From Pseudomonas donghuensis (GTDB taxonomy: Bacteria; Pseudomonadota; Gammaproteobacteria; Pseudomonadales; Pseudomonadaceae), in NCBI RefSeq assembly GCF_000259195.1, contig NZ_AJJP01000155.1, positions 1 through 64,000 on the forward strand: a DNA stretch of 64,000 bases, written 5' to 3'. Within the stretch, counting starts at the first letter, position 1; each line of letters begins with the position of its first letter. Under the pieces are notes generated by a model. The model had not been told where the DNA came from and did no database searches. It saw only the letters and a program-made list of their open reading frames with translations. The position numbers were made by a program, and so were the translations under genes. Shown here one piece after another: positions 1 to 10,147 of the stretch.

Positions 1-242
1 AAAATGTCTATTGGAATGGGGGTAGTCCATGTACTGAGGCCAATAAAGCTAGGTTTATGAACATCAATCGATGAACGGCCGCATTCGTTTCGAGGACTTT
101 GAGTCCGCAATCTCCGGCCCGTGAGTGGCTTATGAACATATGAGATCGCCCACTTGTTAAACGAGGTGCCATGTTAATAATGTTCATGAGCCTCATAAGG
201 CACTGATGTGAGGATCGATAGGCACTCCAACAACAATTTGAC

Positions 243-1193
243 GTGGAGCAGCAACGCTTGGAATTGAGACAACTGCGCTATTTCGTAAAAATCCTCGAAC
301 ACGGCAGCTTGGGACGCGCAGCTCTTGAACTGGACGTCGGCGTATCAGCCCTTAGCCAACAGATCGCGAAACTTGAAAGTGAACTGTCAACCCGCCTCCT
401 TAATCGCACTACTACTGGCGTCACACCGACCTGCTCCGGTATGGCGTTCCTGCACCATGCCCAGCTATGTTTGCGGCAAGCCGAAAATGCGATCATGGCC
501 GCTCACCGTGGGCGAATGAGTGGATATGTCACCGTCGGAATGGCGCCCACGACTGCCACTGTTCTTGCCCTGCCATTGATCAATGCGATGCGAGAGCGCT
601 ACCCGGATATTCAATTGCACCTGGTCGAGATGCTGTCCGGGCATTTGGCCACGCAACTCAATGCTCGCCAGATCGACCTGGCCATTCTGTCTCAACTTGA
701 AGGTGGTAAGCGCTGGAGCGTGACACCGCTGCTCGACGAGAAACTATTTGTCATCAGCGCACCGCACCTGCCCCACGCACCACAAGGAATCAGCGTGCAA
801 CTGTCGGATCTGGGGCAACTTCCACTGGTGATGCCGAGTGCGCAACACGGTTTGCGTTCTACCCTGATGGTTGCGTTTGAACGTTCGGGATTGGCTCCCA
901 ACATCATCATGGAAGTGGATGGCCTTGCCGTATTGATGAACACCGTACGCGCAGGTCATGCTGCCACCATCCAGCCCGGTGCGGCAGCGGCGCTCAAAGG
1001 TGAGTCGGGACTTTCAGTGGTGGAAATTTCCGATGCTCACGTAGGTCGACGGAACCTGCTGGCGACACTGCCTGATGATGAGCTGTCTCCCGCTGCTCTG
1101 GCGGCGCGATTGGTCATCACCGATGTCGCTCGACAGTTGGTCGTTGATCAACAATGGCCAGGAGCGTCGTGGATTGAGGACGTCGCGTCATGA
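243..1193 (+). CDS. tcuR: LysR-family regulator, TcuR-like
   Basis: A LysR-type transcriptional regulator of 316 residues, the usual family length. The N-terminal winged helix-turn-helix (about residues 8-67) contains LRQLRYFVKILEHGSLGRAA and SALSQQIAKLESEL. The rest is the periplasmic-binding-like effector domain. It begins with GTG, since no in-frame ATG lies near the helix-turn-helix, and the ribosome binding site is weak. It lies just upstream of tcuA and tcuB on the same strand. In Salmonella the tcu genes are controlled by the LysR protein TcuR, so the symbol rests on family plus position. The effector, probably tricarballylate, is inferred. LysR identity is certain; the exact role is likely. 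Confidence 0.8.
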   Translation: MEQQRLELRQLRYFVKILEHGSLGRAALELDVGVSALSQQIAKLESELSTRLLNRTTTGVTPTCSGMAFLHHAQLCLRQAENAIMAAHRGRMSGYVTVGMAPTTATVLALPLINAMRERYPDIQLHLVEMLSGHLATQLNARQIDLAILSQLEGGKRWSVTPLLDEKLFVISAPHLPHAPQGISVQLSDLGQLPLVMPSAQHGLRSTLMVAFERSGLAPNIIMEVDGLAVLMNTVRAGHAATIQPGAAAALKGESGLSVVEISDAHVGRRNLLATLPDDELSPAALAARLVITDVARQLVVDQQWPGASWIEDVAS

Positions 1194-1366
1194 TCCCGGC
1201 GCATCCTCTTCCCGGTTTCCAATACTGGGGTATCCGCGCCAAAGCCTTTACGAAAACTAAACACCCAGATTCATTTCGCGCCTTTCGACAATAAGCTGAC
1301 AGCTCTACCTTCTCCCCACTCGCGAGGAGCACTTCGTTCATGCCTCCTTGCGATTGAGGAGTGATG

Positions 1367-2818
1367 ATGATCGATGTATTGGTGATTGGCGGTGGCAATG
1401 CCGCCTTGTGTGCAGCGTTGATGGCTCGAGAGGCCGGCGCTAGCGTCATGTTGCTGGAAGGTGCACCAAAAATCTGGCGCGGCGGCAACTCGCAACACAC
1501 CCGAAACCTGCGCTGCATGCACGACGCACCGCAAGATGTGTTGGTCGATGCCTATCCCGAAGAAGAATATTGGCAGGATCTGCTGAAAGTCACCGGTGGG
1601 ATTACCAACGAAAAGCTTGCACGTATTGTCATCCGCGCCTCGTCGAACTGCCGTGACTGGATGCGCTGCCATGGTGTGCATTTTCAGCCGTCGTTGTCGG
1701 GTGCCCTACATGTTGCGCGCACCAATGCGTTTTTCATGGGCGGCGGCAAAGCGTTAGTTAATGCGTACTTCCGCAGCGCCGAGCGGCTGGGCATCAAGAT
1801 CCGCTACAACGCTCAAGTCACTGACATTGAGTTGAAGGGCGCAGAGTTCGTCGCGGCGTACATCGGTGAACGAGAGGTCGATGGTCAGCGTTTACCCGCC
1901 GAGCGTATTCAGGCCAAAGCCTGCGTTCTGGCAGCTGGCGGTTTCGAGTCGAACCGCGCATGGCTCCGCGAAGCTTGGGGTCAAAACGAGCGCGGAGAAT
2001 GGCCCTCAGACAATTTTCTGATTCGCGGGACGCGCTTCAATACCGGCGTACTGCTTCGGCGCATGCAGAACCTGGGCGCCGATTTCATTGGTGACCCGAC
2101 GCAAGCGCACATGGTGGCCATCGACGCCCGCGCGCCCCTGTATGACGGAGGTATCTGTACCCGTATCGATTGCGTATCGCTGGGCGTGGTGGTTAATCGC
2201 GACGGCGAACGCTTCTACGATGAGGGCGAAGACTTCTGGCCCAAGCGCTATGCGATCTGGGGGCGCCTGGTCGCGGGTCAACCCGGCCAACAGGCCTACT
2301 CGATCATCGACCAACAAGCCCTCGGACGGTTCATGCCGCCGGTATTTCCGGGCACTAAAGCCAACTCGCTGGAAGATCTGGCCCGCCAGTTGAAGCTTCC
2401 CGTTACGCAATTCGTCAAAACCATCGAGCAATACAACGCCGCCTGCCGCGTCGGCACGTTCGACCACACCGCGCTGGACAATTGCCACACCGAAGGTTTG
2501 ACACCCGCCAAAACCCATTGGGCCCGCCCATTGGTAAAGCCCCCCTTCTGCGCCTACCCACTCAAGCCAGGCGTGACCTTCACCTATCTGGGGCTGGCTA
2601 CCGACGATACCGCGGCCGTTCACTTCAACGGTGAGGCTAGCCCCAACCTGTTTGTCGCAGGAGAAATGATGGCGGGCAACGTATTGGGCAAGGGCTATAC
2701 CGCCGGCATCGGTATGGCCATTGGTACCGCATTCGGTCGCATCGCCGGTGTGCAAGCCGCGGCTGCGGCCGGCTTCCTGACCCCTTCATCCACGGAGCCC
2801 CAACATGCAGCTGTTTGA
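1367..2818 (+). CDS. tcuA: FAD-dependent tricarballylate dehydrogenase TcuA
   Basis: Flavoprotein of the fumarate reductase/succinate dehydrogenase family, about 483 residues. The Rossmann FAD-binding motif [15 protein letters not shown] lies at the N-terminus, and [19 protein letters not shown] near the C-terminus closes the FAD site. TcuA oxidises tricarballylate to cis-aconitate in the cytoplasm, passing electrons to TcuB. The start region GTG-ATG-ATG offers three in-frame starts. The ATG at 1367 has the best spacing from the GAGGA motif just upstream. The 3' end overlaps tcuB by 14 bp, indicating translational coupling. Family membership is clear; the substrate follows from the adjacent TcuB-type partner. 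Confidence 0.88.
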   Translation: MIDVLVIGGGNAALCAALMAREAGASVMLLEGAPKIWRGGNSQHTRNLRCMHDAPQDVLVDAYPEEEYWQDLLKVTGGITNEKLARIVIRASSNCRDWMRCHGVHFQPSLSGALHVARTNAFFMGGGKALVNAYFRSAERLGIKIRYNAQVTDIELKGAEFVAAYIGEREVDGQRLPAERIQAKACVLAAGGFESNRAWLREAWGQNERGEWPSDNFLIRGTRFNTGVLLRRMQNLGADFIGDPTQAHMVAIDARAPLYDGGICTRIDCVSLGVVVNRDGERFYDEGEDFWPKRYAIWGRLVAGQPGQQAYSIIDQQALGRFMPPVFPGTKANSLEDLARQLKLPVTQFVKTIEQYNAACRVGTFDHTALDNCHTEGLTPAKTHWARPLVKPPFCAYPLKPGVTFTYLGLATDDTAAVHFNGEASPNLFVAGEMMAGNVLGKGYTAGIGMAIGTAFGRIAGVQAAAAAGFLTPSSTEPQHAAV

Positions 2819-3962
2819 TCCCAAGGCACCGGGTAATTTGATTCCCGTACTCAACCTTGATGAAAGCGAAGTTCAGCGACAGATGAGTGTTTGCAATGCC
2901 TGCCGTTATTGCGAAGGTTTCTGTGCTGTATTCCCAGCCATGACGAGGCGTCTGGAGTTTTCTCAGGCGGATATCCATTACCTGGCGAACCTTTGCCATA
3001 ACTGCGGTGCGTGCCTGCATGCCTGTCAGTACGCTGCCCCTCACGAATTCGGAATCAATGTGCCCAAGGCCATGGCCAAAGTCCGCCTCGACACTTATGC
3101 CGAGTACGCCTGGCCACAGGTGATGGGCAAGTTGTACCGGCGCAACGGGCTGGCGCTGGCGCTGGCATCCGGTGCGGGGTTGGCACTGTTCCTCTGCCTC
3201 ACGCTGATGGTGATGGGCAATCTATTTACCGCAATGCCCGGGGGGAATTTCTACGGGATCTTCCCGCATAACACCCTGGCACTGATGTTCGGTGCGGTTT
3301 TCGGTTTCTCGGTACTTGCATTGACGATTGGCGTGCGGCGCTTCTGGCGCAACGTTTCACCGGCGGATGCCCCCCGGCAGGAAAAGACAGCCGCTGCACT
3401 GGAGGCCGCGGCCAACGTCGCCCGACTCAAATACCTGGACGGGGGGCATGGCGAGGGCTGCAATAATGCCGATGATCAGTTCACCCTATGGCGGCGGCGC
3501 TTGCACCACTTCACCTTCTACGGCTTCATGCTGTGCTTCGCCGCCACCGGTGTCGCCACGCTTTACCATTTCCTGCTGGACTGGTCGGCGCCCTACCCCG
3601 TTCTGAGCTTGCCGGTGATGCTGGGCATCGCAGGTGGAGTCGGCCTGCTGATAGGCCCCGCAGGTCTGTTGTGGTTGAACCTGCGTCGCAACCCTGAGCA
3701 CGGCGACGAAAATCAGAAACCCATGGATCGTGGCTTTATCGCGCTGCTGTTTCTAGTCAGTGCCAGCGGCCTGGCACTCCTGGCGTTTCGCGAAAGCGCG
3801 GCCCTAGGCTTGATGCTGGCGATCCATCTCGGCCTGGTCATGGCGTTTTTCCTGACTATGCCCTACAGCAAATTCGCCCATGGCATCTTCCGCAGCGCCG
3901 CGCTGCTCAAGCACTCCATCGAAAAACGCCAACCCAGCCCGATCAACGGAGGTAGCGACTGA
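2805..3962 (+). CDS. tcuB: Tricarballylate utilisation Fe-S/membrane protein TcuB
   Basis: Predicted 385-residue membrane electron-transfer protein. The N-terminus carries two cysteine clusters, [11 protein letters not shown] and [12 protein letters not shown], expected to bind 4Fe-4S centres. The remainder has several hydrophobic segments (about residues 115-145, 155-175, 235-260, 265-290, 305-345), matching the cytochrome-like membrane part of TcuB/CitB proteins. In Salmonella TcuB reoxidises the reduced flavin of TcuA and delivers electrons to the quinone pool. It starts within the end of tcuA, so the two are almost certainly one operon. A decayed transporter gene follows immediately. Confidence 0.88.
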   Translation: MQLFDPKAPGNLIPVLNLDESEVQRQMSVCNACRYCEGFCAVFPAMTRRLEFSQADIHYLANLCHNCGACLHACQYAAPHEFGINVPKAMAKVRLDTYAEYAWPQVMGKLYRRNGLALALASGAGLALFLCLTLMVMGNLFTAMPGGNFYGIFPHNTLALMFGAVFGFSVLALTIGVRRFWRNVSPADAPRQEKTAAALEAAANVARLKYLDGGHGEGCNNADDQFTLWRRRLHHFTFYGFMLCFAATGVATLYHFLLDWSAPYPVLSLPVMLGIAGGVGLLIGPAGLLWLNLRRNPEHGDENQKPMDRGFIALLFLVSASGLALLAFRESAALGLMLAIHLGLVMAFFLTMPYSKFAHGIFRSAALLKHSIEKRQPSPINGGSD

Positions 3963-4009
3963 TCGGCGATCCACTCATTCCAAAAACAATATTGATCACC
4001 ACGGTAGCC

Positions 4010-4207
4010 ATGATGAAAACAACAACTCAAGACACCCGATCCAAGGGGTCGAAACTGGGCGCCATCCTGCGGGTCACTAGCGCGGACAATTCGACTTCTT
4101 TTTGTTCGGGTTCTATGCAACTTACATCAGGGCTGATCGTGACGCTGTCGATCATGGCCGCGGGCACGGTCTTGATCGCCTTGGTTCCGGGCCAGCATAG
4201 GCCCTGA
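4010..4207 (+). pseudogene. Remnant of a TcuC/CitA-type MFS transporter
   Basis: This stretch holds three pieces recognisable from the N-terminus of MFS tricarballylate/citrate transporters. The first is KLGAILRVTS after a short polar leader. The second, QFDFFLFGFYATYI, is read in a different frame beginning at 4087. The third, GLIVTLSIMAAGTVLIALVPG, is back in the first frame. The segments expected between them are missing and the protein ends within about 66 residues, where about 430 are usual. It lies just after tcuB, where tcuC normally sits. It is a gene broken by at least two deletions plus loss of the 3' part. Transport is presumably taken over by the CitMHS and DctA genes of the convergent run. 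Confidence 0.8.
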
Positions 4208-4228
4208 TAAGTGCTGTGCAGGACGGCA

Positions 4229-5902
4229 TCAAATTTTGAATTGCCCCAGCAAGCTTTGCAGGCGATTGCCGATCATATACATCTCATCGACTGTCTTGAC
4301 CCCGAGCTGAGTCTGACCGGCTACGCTGTCAATTGCGCGCGCGATCTGATGCACCCCGCGGTTGATCTCTTCAGCCACTGAGGTCTGCTCCTGCGCAGCG
4401 CTGGCGATCCGTGCGTTCATCGCATTGATGGTAGCAATCAGTTCGACCGTATTGCCCAGAAATTCAGCCGCCTGATTGGCCTGAGCGTTAGCGCCTTGAG
4501 CGGCTTGAGTGGATTGGCGCATGGCACTGACTACGCCACCCGTAGTGCTCTTGAGACGCTCAACCATTGCCTGGATTTCCTGGGTACTGCGCTGAGTACG
4601 ACTGGCCAGGGCTCGTACTTCATCTGCAACCACCGCAAACCCGCGCCCGGCAGCACCGGCACGGGCTGCTTCAATGGCCGCATTGAGTGCCAGAAGATTG
4701 GTCTGTTCAGCAATCGAGCGAATGACATCCAGCACGGTGACGATAGAAGCTACGTCGTTTTGAAGGCTCTTCATGGAGATACCACTCTCATCAAGCTCCA
4801 CGGTCAGCGCCTGAATTCGAGTCATGCTGCCATTGACTATTTGCCCCGCGTGTCGGGACTGTCTGTCGATTTCGACGGCTGCGTCTGCAGCATTTTGCGC
4901 ACTGACCGACACTTCCTGCGCTGCCGATGACATCTCGTTTATCGCCGCGGCCACCTGGTCGGCTTCCTGGCGCTGTTTATCCATAGTGCGGTCGATTTGC
5001 CTGCTCTGCTCGGCCACATGGCTCACAGATCCATTCAACTGCTCGCTCATGGCAACGATTTGGCTGACGAGGCTGTGAATCTTTTCGATAAACGCATTGA
5101 ACGAACCGGCAAGTTGTCCCAGCTCATCTCGACTTACAAGCGGCAGACGCTTTGTCAGATCACCCTCACCCGCAGCGATTTCGTCAAGATGGATTCGGAT
5201 CAGGGTCAGGGGACGCAAACTGCGCCTGACCAGCAGTAGAGTCAGTGCCCCAATAATGCCAATCAGTGCGGTAGCGGTGATGGCTATGCTGTACATCAAG
5301 TTGCGTACCCGTAGATCAACATCGGCCCGTACCTTGGCGACCTGAACCTCAATGCTGTCCAGGTTGACCGCGGTGACCACGATCATGTCCCACTTGGGCA
5401 AATAAAAACTGTATGCGAGCTTAGGCACCACCTTATCGGTGTTGACCACGCCACCTGAATAGTTGACGAAGTGAGTGTCATTTTTTGCCGCTGCAACCAT
5501 TTCACGGTTCAAAAAAATCCCGTTGATGTCCTTGCGATCACTCATGTTAATGCCGACGCCTTCGCTGCTGTCACCACGAAACAGGCGTACAACCTGGCTG
5601 TCATACCCAATGAAATAACCGTCATCACCATACTTCACTTTCGACAAACGACTGATCGCCAAGGCTCGGCTGGTGGGATCTCCGGGAGCTGCCCGATCAT
5701 AAAGCTCGGCTACAGAAGTGCGAGCAATGCTCGCGTAATCCTTGAGCCGTATGCGGCTGTCCTCAAGCAGTCGCTCGCGGGTGTGAGCGACTTCTTGCTC
5801 AGCCTGGGACTGCAAAGTGCCGCGGGTGCTCAAACCTAAAACCAGAGCAAACAACATCACTGGTAGTAAGGTCAGCAACAGTATTTTGGTTTTGAATGAC
5901 AT
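4229..5902 (-). CDS. Methyl-accepting chemotaxis protein, single Cache sensor
   Basis: A 557-residue transmembrane chemoreceptor. The order is an N-terminal membrane helix (about 7-27), a periplasmic sensor of single-Cache type with DGYFIGYD and the end motif [13 protein letters not shown], a second membrane helix (about 205-227), a HAMP domain ([20 protein letters not shown]) and a signalling domain. The signalling tip reads [20 protein letters not shown]. It is the last gene of the leftward run from the PrpF-like gene. A role in chemotaxis toward tricarboxylates or C4-dicarboxylates is therefore likely but inferred from context. Confidence 0.9.
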   Translation of the reverse strand: MSFKTKILLLTLLPVMLFALVLGLSTRGTLQSQAEQEVAHTRERLLEDSRIRLKDYASIARTSVAELYDRAAPGDPTSRALAISRLSKVKYGDDGYFIGYDSQVVRLFRGDSSEGVGINMSDRKDINGIFLNREMVAAAKNDTHFVNYSGGVVNTDKVVPKLAYSFYLPKWDMIVVTAVNLDSIEVQVAKVRADVDLRVRNLMYSIAITATALIGIIGALTLLLVRRSLRPLTLIRIHLDEIAAGEGDLTKRLPLVSRDELGQLAGSFNAFIEKIHSLVSQIVAMSEQLNGSVSHVAEQSRQIDRTMDKQRQEADQVAAAINEMSSAAQEVSVSAQNAADAAVEIDRQSRHAGQIVNGSMTRIQALTVELDESGISMKSLQNDVASIVTVLDVIRSIAEQTNLLALNAAIEAARAGAAGRGFAVVADEVRALASRTQRSTQEIQAMVERLKSTTGGVVSAMRQSTQAAQGANAQANQAAEFLGNTVELIATINAMNARIASAAQEQTSVAEEINRGVHQIARAIDSVAGQTQLGVKTVDEMYMIGNRLQSLLGQFKI

Positions 5903-5931
5903 CGTTGAAATCCTTCACCCAATCCTATGCA

Positions 5932-5975
5932 GCCGCCACTGAAGAGGCGGCCTGCGAACATCGCGAGGCCGCGAT
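5932..5975 (-). terminator. Paired hairpins between porin and chemoreceptor genes
   Basis: Two perfect hairpins sit side by side in the 80 bp gap: GCCGCC-8 nt-GGCGGC, then ATCGCG-4 nt-CGCGAT. Neither is followed by a clear T tract, so they may stabilise or attenuate the transcript rather than end it. Confidence 0.4.
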
Positions 5976-5982
5976 CAGGGAA

Positions 5983-7236
5983 TCACCAGAGCGCGATGTC
6001 GTAGGTAAAGTAGATCCGGTTGCTGTCACGGCCACGGGAATAATCAGAGCGATAAACGTAGTTACGCAACCGCACCCCCAGACCTTTGAAGGTACCTTGT
6101 TGCACGATGTAAGCCAGTTCAGCGTCACGCTCCCACTCTTTGACCGTGGTGGTGGACTTACCATCGTTGCCGCTCAGATAACGGGTGGAGAACGTTAGGC
6201 CCGGCACGCCGAGGGCAGCAAAGTTATAGCCGTAATTAAGCATCCAGGTTTTTTCATCCTCCTCGACGAACTTACCTATCCCGGCGTTGCTGAACGAGTA
6301 GACAGTCGCGCCACTGATGAAGGGCAAACCGGCATCGCCGCTGAGGGTCTGGTACCCACCACCGAAAGTATGGCCGGAGATGGCGTAGGACAGTTGTCCG
6401 CTCAGCATGTTGTTGTCGATCTTGCCACCGTAGGCCGAGCCGGTATCGACACTGTTGAAGTAGCGCAAATCACTGGTCAGCACACCGCCGCCCAAGGGTA
6501 GGTCGTGCTGGATACCTGCAAAATTCTGACGGTAAAAGTTTTCCAGTTCGCCGTAGAAGTAACTCAAGCGGACGTTTTTCCCCAGCTTGTATTCGGCCCC
6601 TGCGTAGCTGAAGTCCCCTGATTTATCCCCGCCATAACCGTCGGGCACAATCGGCATGCTGTCGGTGGAATCGCGCAGTTTGAATCGATCCAGGTAGCCG
6701 CCGGTGAGGGTGAGGTTCTCGATGTCCACGCTACTGATCTGTGTGCCCTGATACGTTTGCGGCAACAGACGCGCATCGTTGTAGATCAGCACCGGAGTCT
6801 TGGGTAGCAAGGTGCCGTATTTGACCGTGGTCTTGGCCAGCTGGGCCTTGGCAGTCATGCCCAGACTTGCGAACTCGTCAGCCGCTCGACCGTCATCATG
6901 GACGGGCAACAAGCCCGTGCCGCTGCGGCCACGACCGGAGTCGAGCTTGACCCCGAGCAGGCCAAGGGCATCCACACCAAACCCAATGGTGCCGGGGGTA
7001 AATCCCGATTGGTAATCCAACAGAAATCCCTGGGCCCACTCGGTTCGCTCGCTCTTCGCCGTCCTTGCCGATTTGGTACTCAAGCCATGCTCGTCGCGGA
7101 AATTCTCATTGAAATAGACGTTGCGCAATTGCAGCTTGAGCTTGCTGTCGTCGATAAAACCTTCAGCGCTAACGCTGGCCAATGGCAAAAGTGCAAGAAG
7201 AGGGAATGAAACGCCACGGGTAAACAAAGTCTTCAT
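5983..7236 (-). CDS. OprD-family outer-membrane porin, OpdH-like
   Basis: A 417-residue outer-membrane porin of the Pseudomonas OprD family. It has a cleavable signal peptide ending near VSAEG, followed by LKLQLRNVYFNENF. Many alternating amphipathic strands follow, and the protein ends in an aromatic residue (YDIALW), as outer-membrane barrels do. OprD-family channels take up specific small organic acids or amino acids. In P. aeruginosa OpdH is linked to tricarballylate and cis-aconitate. The location in a tricarballylate/citrate transport run supports an OpdH-like role, but the subgroup cannot be proven by eye. Confidence 0.85.
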   Translation of the reverse strand: MKTLFTRGVSFPLLALLPLASVSAEGFIDDSKLKLQLRNVYFNENFRDEHGLSTKSARTAKSERTEWAQGFLLDYQSGFTPGTIGFGVDALGLLGVKLDSGRGRSGTGLLPVHDDGRAADEFASLGMTAKAQLAKTTVKYGTLLPKTPVLIYNDARLLPQTYQGTQISSVDIENLTLTGGYLDRFKLRDSTDSMPIVPDGYGGDKSGDFSYAGAEYKLGKNVRLSYFYGELENFYRQNFAGIQHDLPLGGGVLTSDLRYFNSVDTGSAYGGKIDNNMLSGQLSYAISGHTFGGGYQTLSGDAGLPFISGATVYSFSNAGIGKFVEEDEKTWMLNYGYNFAALGVPGLTFSTRYLSGNDGKSTTTVKEWERDAELAYIVQQGTFKGLGVRLRNYVYRSDYSRGRDSNRIYFTYDIALW

Positions 7237-7327
7237 AGCGAACTACTCATTGTTGTTATTTAGAGTGCAGGACAGCGCGCGCCTCACTGGCGAGGCACGT
7301 CAGGAAAAAGCAGGTGGTTTTGGGGAA

Positions 7328-8632
7328 TCAGGTGAAGAGACTGATCGCCCCGGTCAGCAGGGCTAGCGCGGTAATCACCAGGGAAGTGAGCACCGCCCAT
7401 TTGACGGTGGCTTTCTGGAAGTCGCCGATATCGCGATCAACCATACCCACCAGCAACAGGGTTGAAGCTACCAACGGACTCATCAGGTGTACTGGCTGGC
7501 CGAGAATCGATGCACGGGCGATCTCCACCGGATCAATGCCATAGGCCGCAGCGGCATTCGCCAAGATGGGCACCACACCGAAGTAATAAGCATCGTTGGA
7601 CAGGACGAAGGTCAGCGGCATGCTGGTAATCGCCACTACCAGCGGGAACAAATGCCCCCAGGACGGTGGAATCCAGTCAACCAGGGTTTGCGCCAGAGAA
7701 TCGACCATCTTGGTGCCCGAGAAGATCCCGGCAAAGATACCGGCGGCAAACACCAAAAGTACGACGGTCATGGCGTTGCCCGAATGGGCAAGGATGCGTT
7801 CCTTCTGAATATCCAGTTGCGGATAGTTGATCATCAGCGCCAGTACGAACCCGATCAGGAACAGGATCGCGGAATGCATGATCCCCATCACCAGTGCGAC
7901 CATCACCGCGATAACCAACAACAGGTTAACGTAGGCCAGTTTCGGTCGCTTGTGCGGAGTGTCTTCAAGAATCGCCTTGATGTAGCAATCTCCCCCGCCG
8001 CTTTCCAACTGGATATTTCCGATCCGTTTGCGTTCCGCACGGCCCAGCAAAAACGCGGTGAACACCACCCACATAGCACCGCCAATCATGGTCGGCAGCA
8101 AGGGAACGAAGTAGGCACCGGCATCCAGGCCCAACGCCGCGATCGCCCGGGTCGCTGGGCCACCCCAAGGGGTCATACCACTCATGATGCTCAGAGAAAG
8201 CATGGCAATGGTCGCCAGAATCATCGGATTCATCCCGATACGTTTGTATAGGGGAAGCATTGCCGCGCAGGTAATCATGTAGGTGGTGGTGCCATCACCG
8301 TCCAGGGCAACCAGCAGCGACAGCAACGCTGTGCCGACAGCGATTTTCATCGGGTCGCCGTTGACGCGCTTGAGGATCTTGCGAATCAGCGGGTCGAACA
8401 GGCCGGCGTCGATCATCAAGCCAAAAAACAAGATCGCGAACAGCAGGAGAGCGGCCGAAGGAGCGACCATTTTCAAACCATCGAGCATCATCTTGCCGGT
8501 AGTGCCACCGAAGCCTCCAATGACGGCAAAGACAATCGGCACCACCGTCAGAGCGACTATCGGTGACAACCGTTTGGTCATTATCAGGACGGTGAAGACC
8601 ACCACCATGGCCAAGCCAAGCAATGCGAGCAT
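7328..8632 (-). CDS. CitMHS-family citrate/tricarboxylate transporter
   Basis: A 434-residue inner-membrane transporter with about 12 hydrophobic segments. It matches the CitMHS family (metal-citrate:proton symporters) in the N-terminal LGLAMVVVFTVLIMTKRLSP and in DGDGTTTYMITCAAMLPLY, LSNDAYYFGVVPIL and GQPVHLMSPLVASTLLLVG. The family imports divalent-cation complexes of citrate or related acids. It lies between dctA and the porin gene. The MFS transporter expected with tcuAB is decayed, so this protein probably carries tricarballylate or aconitate into the cell. That substrate is inference; family assignment is firm. Confidence 0.88.
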   Translation of the reverse strand: MLALLGLAMVVVFTVLIMTKRLSPIVALTVVPIVFAVIGGFGGTTGKMMLDGLKMVAPSAALLLFAILFFGLMIDAGLFDPLIRKILKRVNGDPMKIAVGTALLSLLVALDGDGTTTYMITCAAMLPLYKRIGMNPMILATIAMLSLSIMSGMTPWGGPATRAIAALGLDAGAYFVPLLPTMIGGAMWVVFTAFLLGRAERKRIGNIQLESGGGDCYIKAILEDTPHKRPKLAYVNLLLVIAVMVALVMGIMHSAILFLIGFVLALMINYPQLDIQKERILAHSGNAMTVVLLVFAAGIFAGIFSGTKMVDSLAQTLVDWIPPSWGHLFPLVVAITSMPLTFVLSNDAYYFGVVPILANAAAAYGIDPVEIARASILGQPVHLMSPLVASTLLLVGMVDRDIGDFQKATVKWAVLTSLVITALALLTGAISLFT

Positions 8633-8691
8633 AGGTAAGTTCTCTTGTTCTTATGAGTAGCGTGGCCGACGCACAGGCGCACGACCCCGTA

Positions 8692-8726
8692 CCCGCCAGA
8701 CGGCACGATCAACGGTGCCTGGCGGG
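8692..8726 (-). terminator. Strong hairpin between dctA and the CitMHS gene
   Basis: CCCGCCAG and CTGGCGGG form the outer stem and GGCAC and GTGCC the inner stem, in the 140 bp gap downstream of dctA. No long T run follows on the minus strand. It may partly terminate or process the mRNA, allowing dctA to be expressed more than the downstream genes. Confidence 0.5.
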
Positions 8727-8772
8727 GGTATTCATTGAGGTATTTAGGGGGGCTTGATTCAGCCGTGACCGG

Positions 8773-10092
8773 TCAGACGTGTTCCGTAACCTTCAGGCCA
8801 TCCCAGTTTTCGCTCTGGGCTTGGGTTGGGGTCGCTGCGGGCGAAGGTTTGCCGTCCAGTGTCCGCATCAGTGTTTCGCGATCGCAGGCATTCTCCGAGA
8901 TGGACATCACTACGGTGGCCACGGCGTTGCTTGCCAGACTGGTCAAAGCCCGGGCCTCTGACATGAAGCGGTCGATGCCGATCAGCAGGGCAAGGCCGGC
9001 CAAGGGAATGTCATGGATGACAGTCAGTGTCGAAGCCAGCGCGACAAAACCGGCGCCGGTGACGCCTGCCGCGCCCTTCGAGGACAACAGCATGATTGCC
9101 AGCATGGTCACGGTCTGCGTCAGGCTCAGCTCAATGTTGCAGGCCTGAGCAATGAACACCGCTGCCAGCGAGAGGTAGATCGCCGTACCGTCGAGGTTGA
9201 ACGAATAACCCGTTGGCAGCACCAGCCCCACCACACCTTTTTTGCAACCCAGGGCTTGCAGCTTTTCCAACATCCGTGGCATCACAGGCTCGGTGGAGGA
9301 AGTCCCCAGCACCACCAGGAATTCTTCGCGCAAGTAGCGCAGCAACTTCCAGAGACTGAAGCCATTCGCCCGGCAAATGCTCCCCAGCACCACAAAGACG
9401 AAGAAGGCACAGGCGATGTACAAGGTCATGATCAGCTTGGCCAACGAGCCCAACGAGGTAATACCGTACTGGCCTACGGTGAAGGCCAAAGCGCCAAAGG
9501 CACCGATCGGAGCGAAGCGCATCAAGTAGGAGAAGATCTTGAACACCATGTGCGAGGCGGATTCCAGTACATCCAGTACCGGCTTGCCACGCTCACCTAT
9601 GGCCGAAAGCGCAAAACCGCAAAGCACCGCGATGAACAACACCGGCAGCACTTCACCTTTATTGAAAGCACCGATGAATGTGTCGGGGATGATGTGCATG
9701 AAAAACTCGACCACGCCCAGCTTCGCGGCGGAATCGGTGTACTGCGACAGGCCCTTGGTGCTCAACTGGGTGGGGTCAATGTTCATGCCCACACCGGGCT
9801 TGAACAGGTAGACCGCCACCAGGCCGATGATCAGACTGATCACGGTTAGCGCCAGGAACAACAGCATGGTCTTGCTCAACAGACGCCCGAGGGAGTGTTT
9901 GTCGCTCATGCCGGCGATACCCGTGACGATGGTGCAGAACACCACCGGAGCGATCATCATCTTGATCAGCTTGATGAAGGCATCACCCAGCGGTTTCAAG
10001 GCAATGGCCTGTTGCGACCAAAAATGCCCAACCAGCACACCCAACAGCACGGCGAAGAGAATCTGGAAGTAGAGCGATTTTACAACTTTCAT
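8773..10092 (-). CDS. dctA: C4-dicarboxylate:cation symporter DctA
   Basis: A 439-residue member of the DAACS family, imported substrates being succinate, fumarate and malate. The start MKVVKSLYFQILFAVLLGVL matches the family N-terminus exactly, although the frame stays open about 60 codons further upstream. Recognisable motifs include GTSSTEPVMPRMLEKL, LPTGYSFNLDGTAIYLSLA and LLSSKGAAGVTGAGFVALA, the substrate and cation binding parts of the family. About eight membrane helices plus re-entrant loops are expected. It is the second gene of the leftward run, 55 bp after the PrpF-like gene. Pseudomonads usually have a main dctA elsewhere, so this may be a substrate-specific paralogue. Confidence 0.9.
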   Translation of the reverse strand: MKVVKSLYFQILFAVLLGVLVGHFWSQQAIALKPLGDAFIKLIKMMIAPVVFCTIVTGIAGMSDKHSLGRLLSKTMLLFLALTVISLIIGLVAVYLFKPGVGMNIDPTQLSTKGLSQYTDSAAKLGVVEFFMHIIPDTFIGAFNKGEVLPVLFIAVLCGFALSAIGERGKPVLDVLESASHMVFKIFSYLMRFAPIGAFGALAFTVGQYGITSLGSLAKLIMTLYIACAFFVFVVLGSICRANGFSLWKLLRYLREEFLVVLGTSSTEPVMPRMLEKLQALGCKKGVVGLVLPTGYSFNLDGTAIYLSLAAVFIAQACNIELSLTQTVTMLAIMLLSSKGAAGVTGAGFVALASTLTVIHDIPLAGLALLIGIDRFMSEARALTSLASNAVATVVMSISENACDRETLMRTLDGKPSPAATPTQAQSENWDGLKVTEHV

Positions 10093-10147
10093 GGCATCAC
10101 CCATTTTTAGAATTGTGCTGATGCAATAACGGCAATGACTAGGGAAA

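Noticed and set aside
7487-9849. Long plus-strand frames opposite the CitMHS and DctA genes
   Set aside because: They are His- and Gln-rich antisense shadows of hydrophobic transporter genes.
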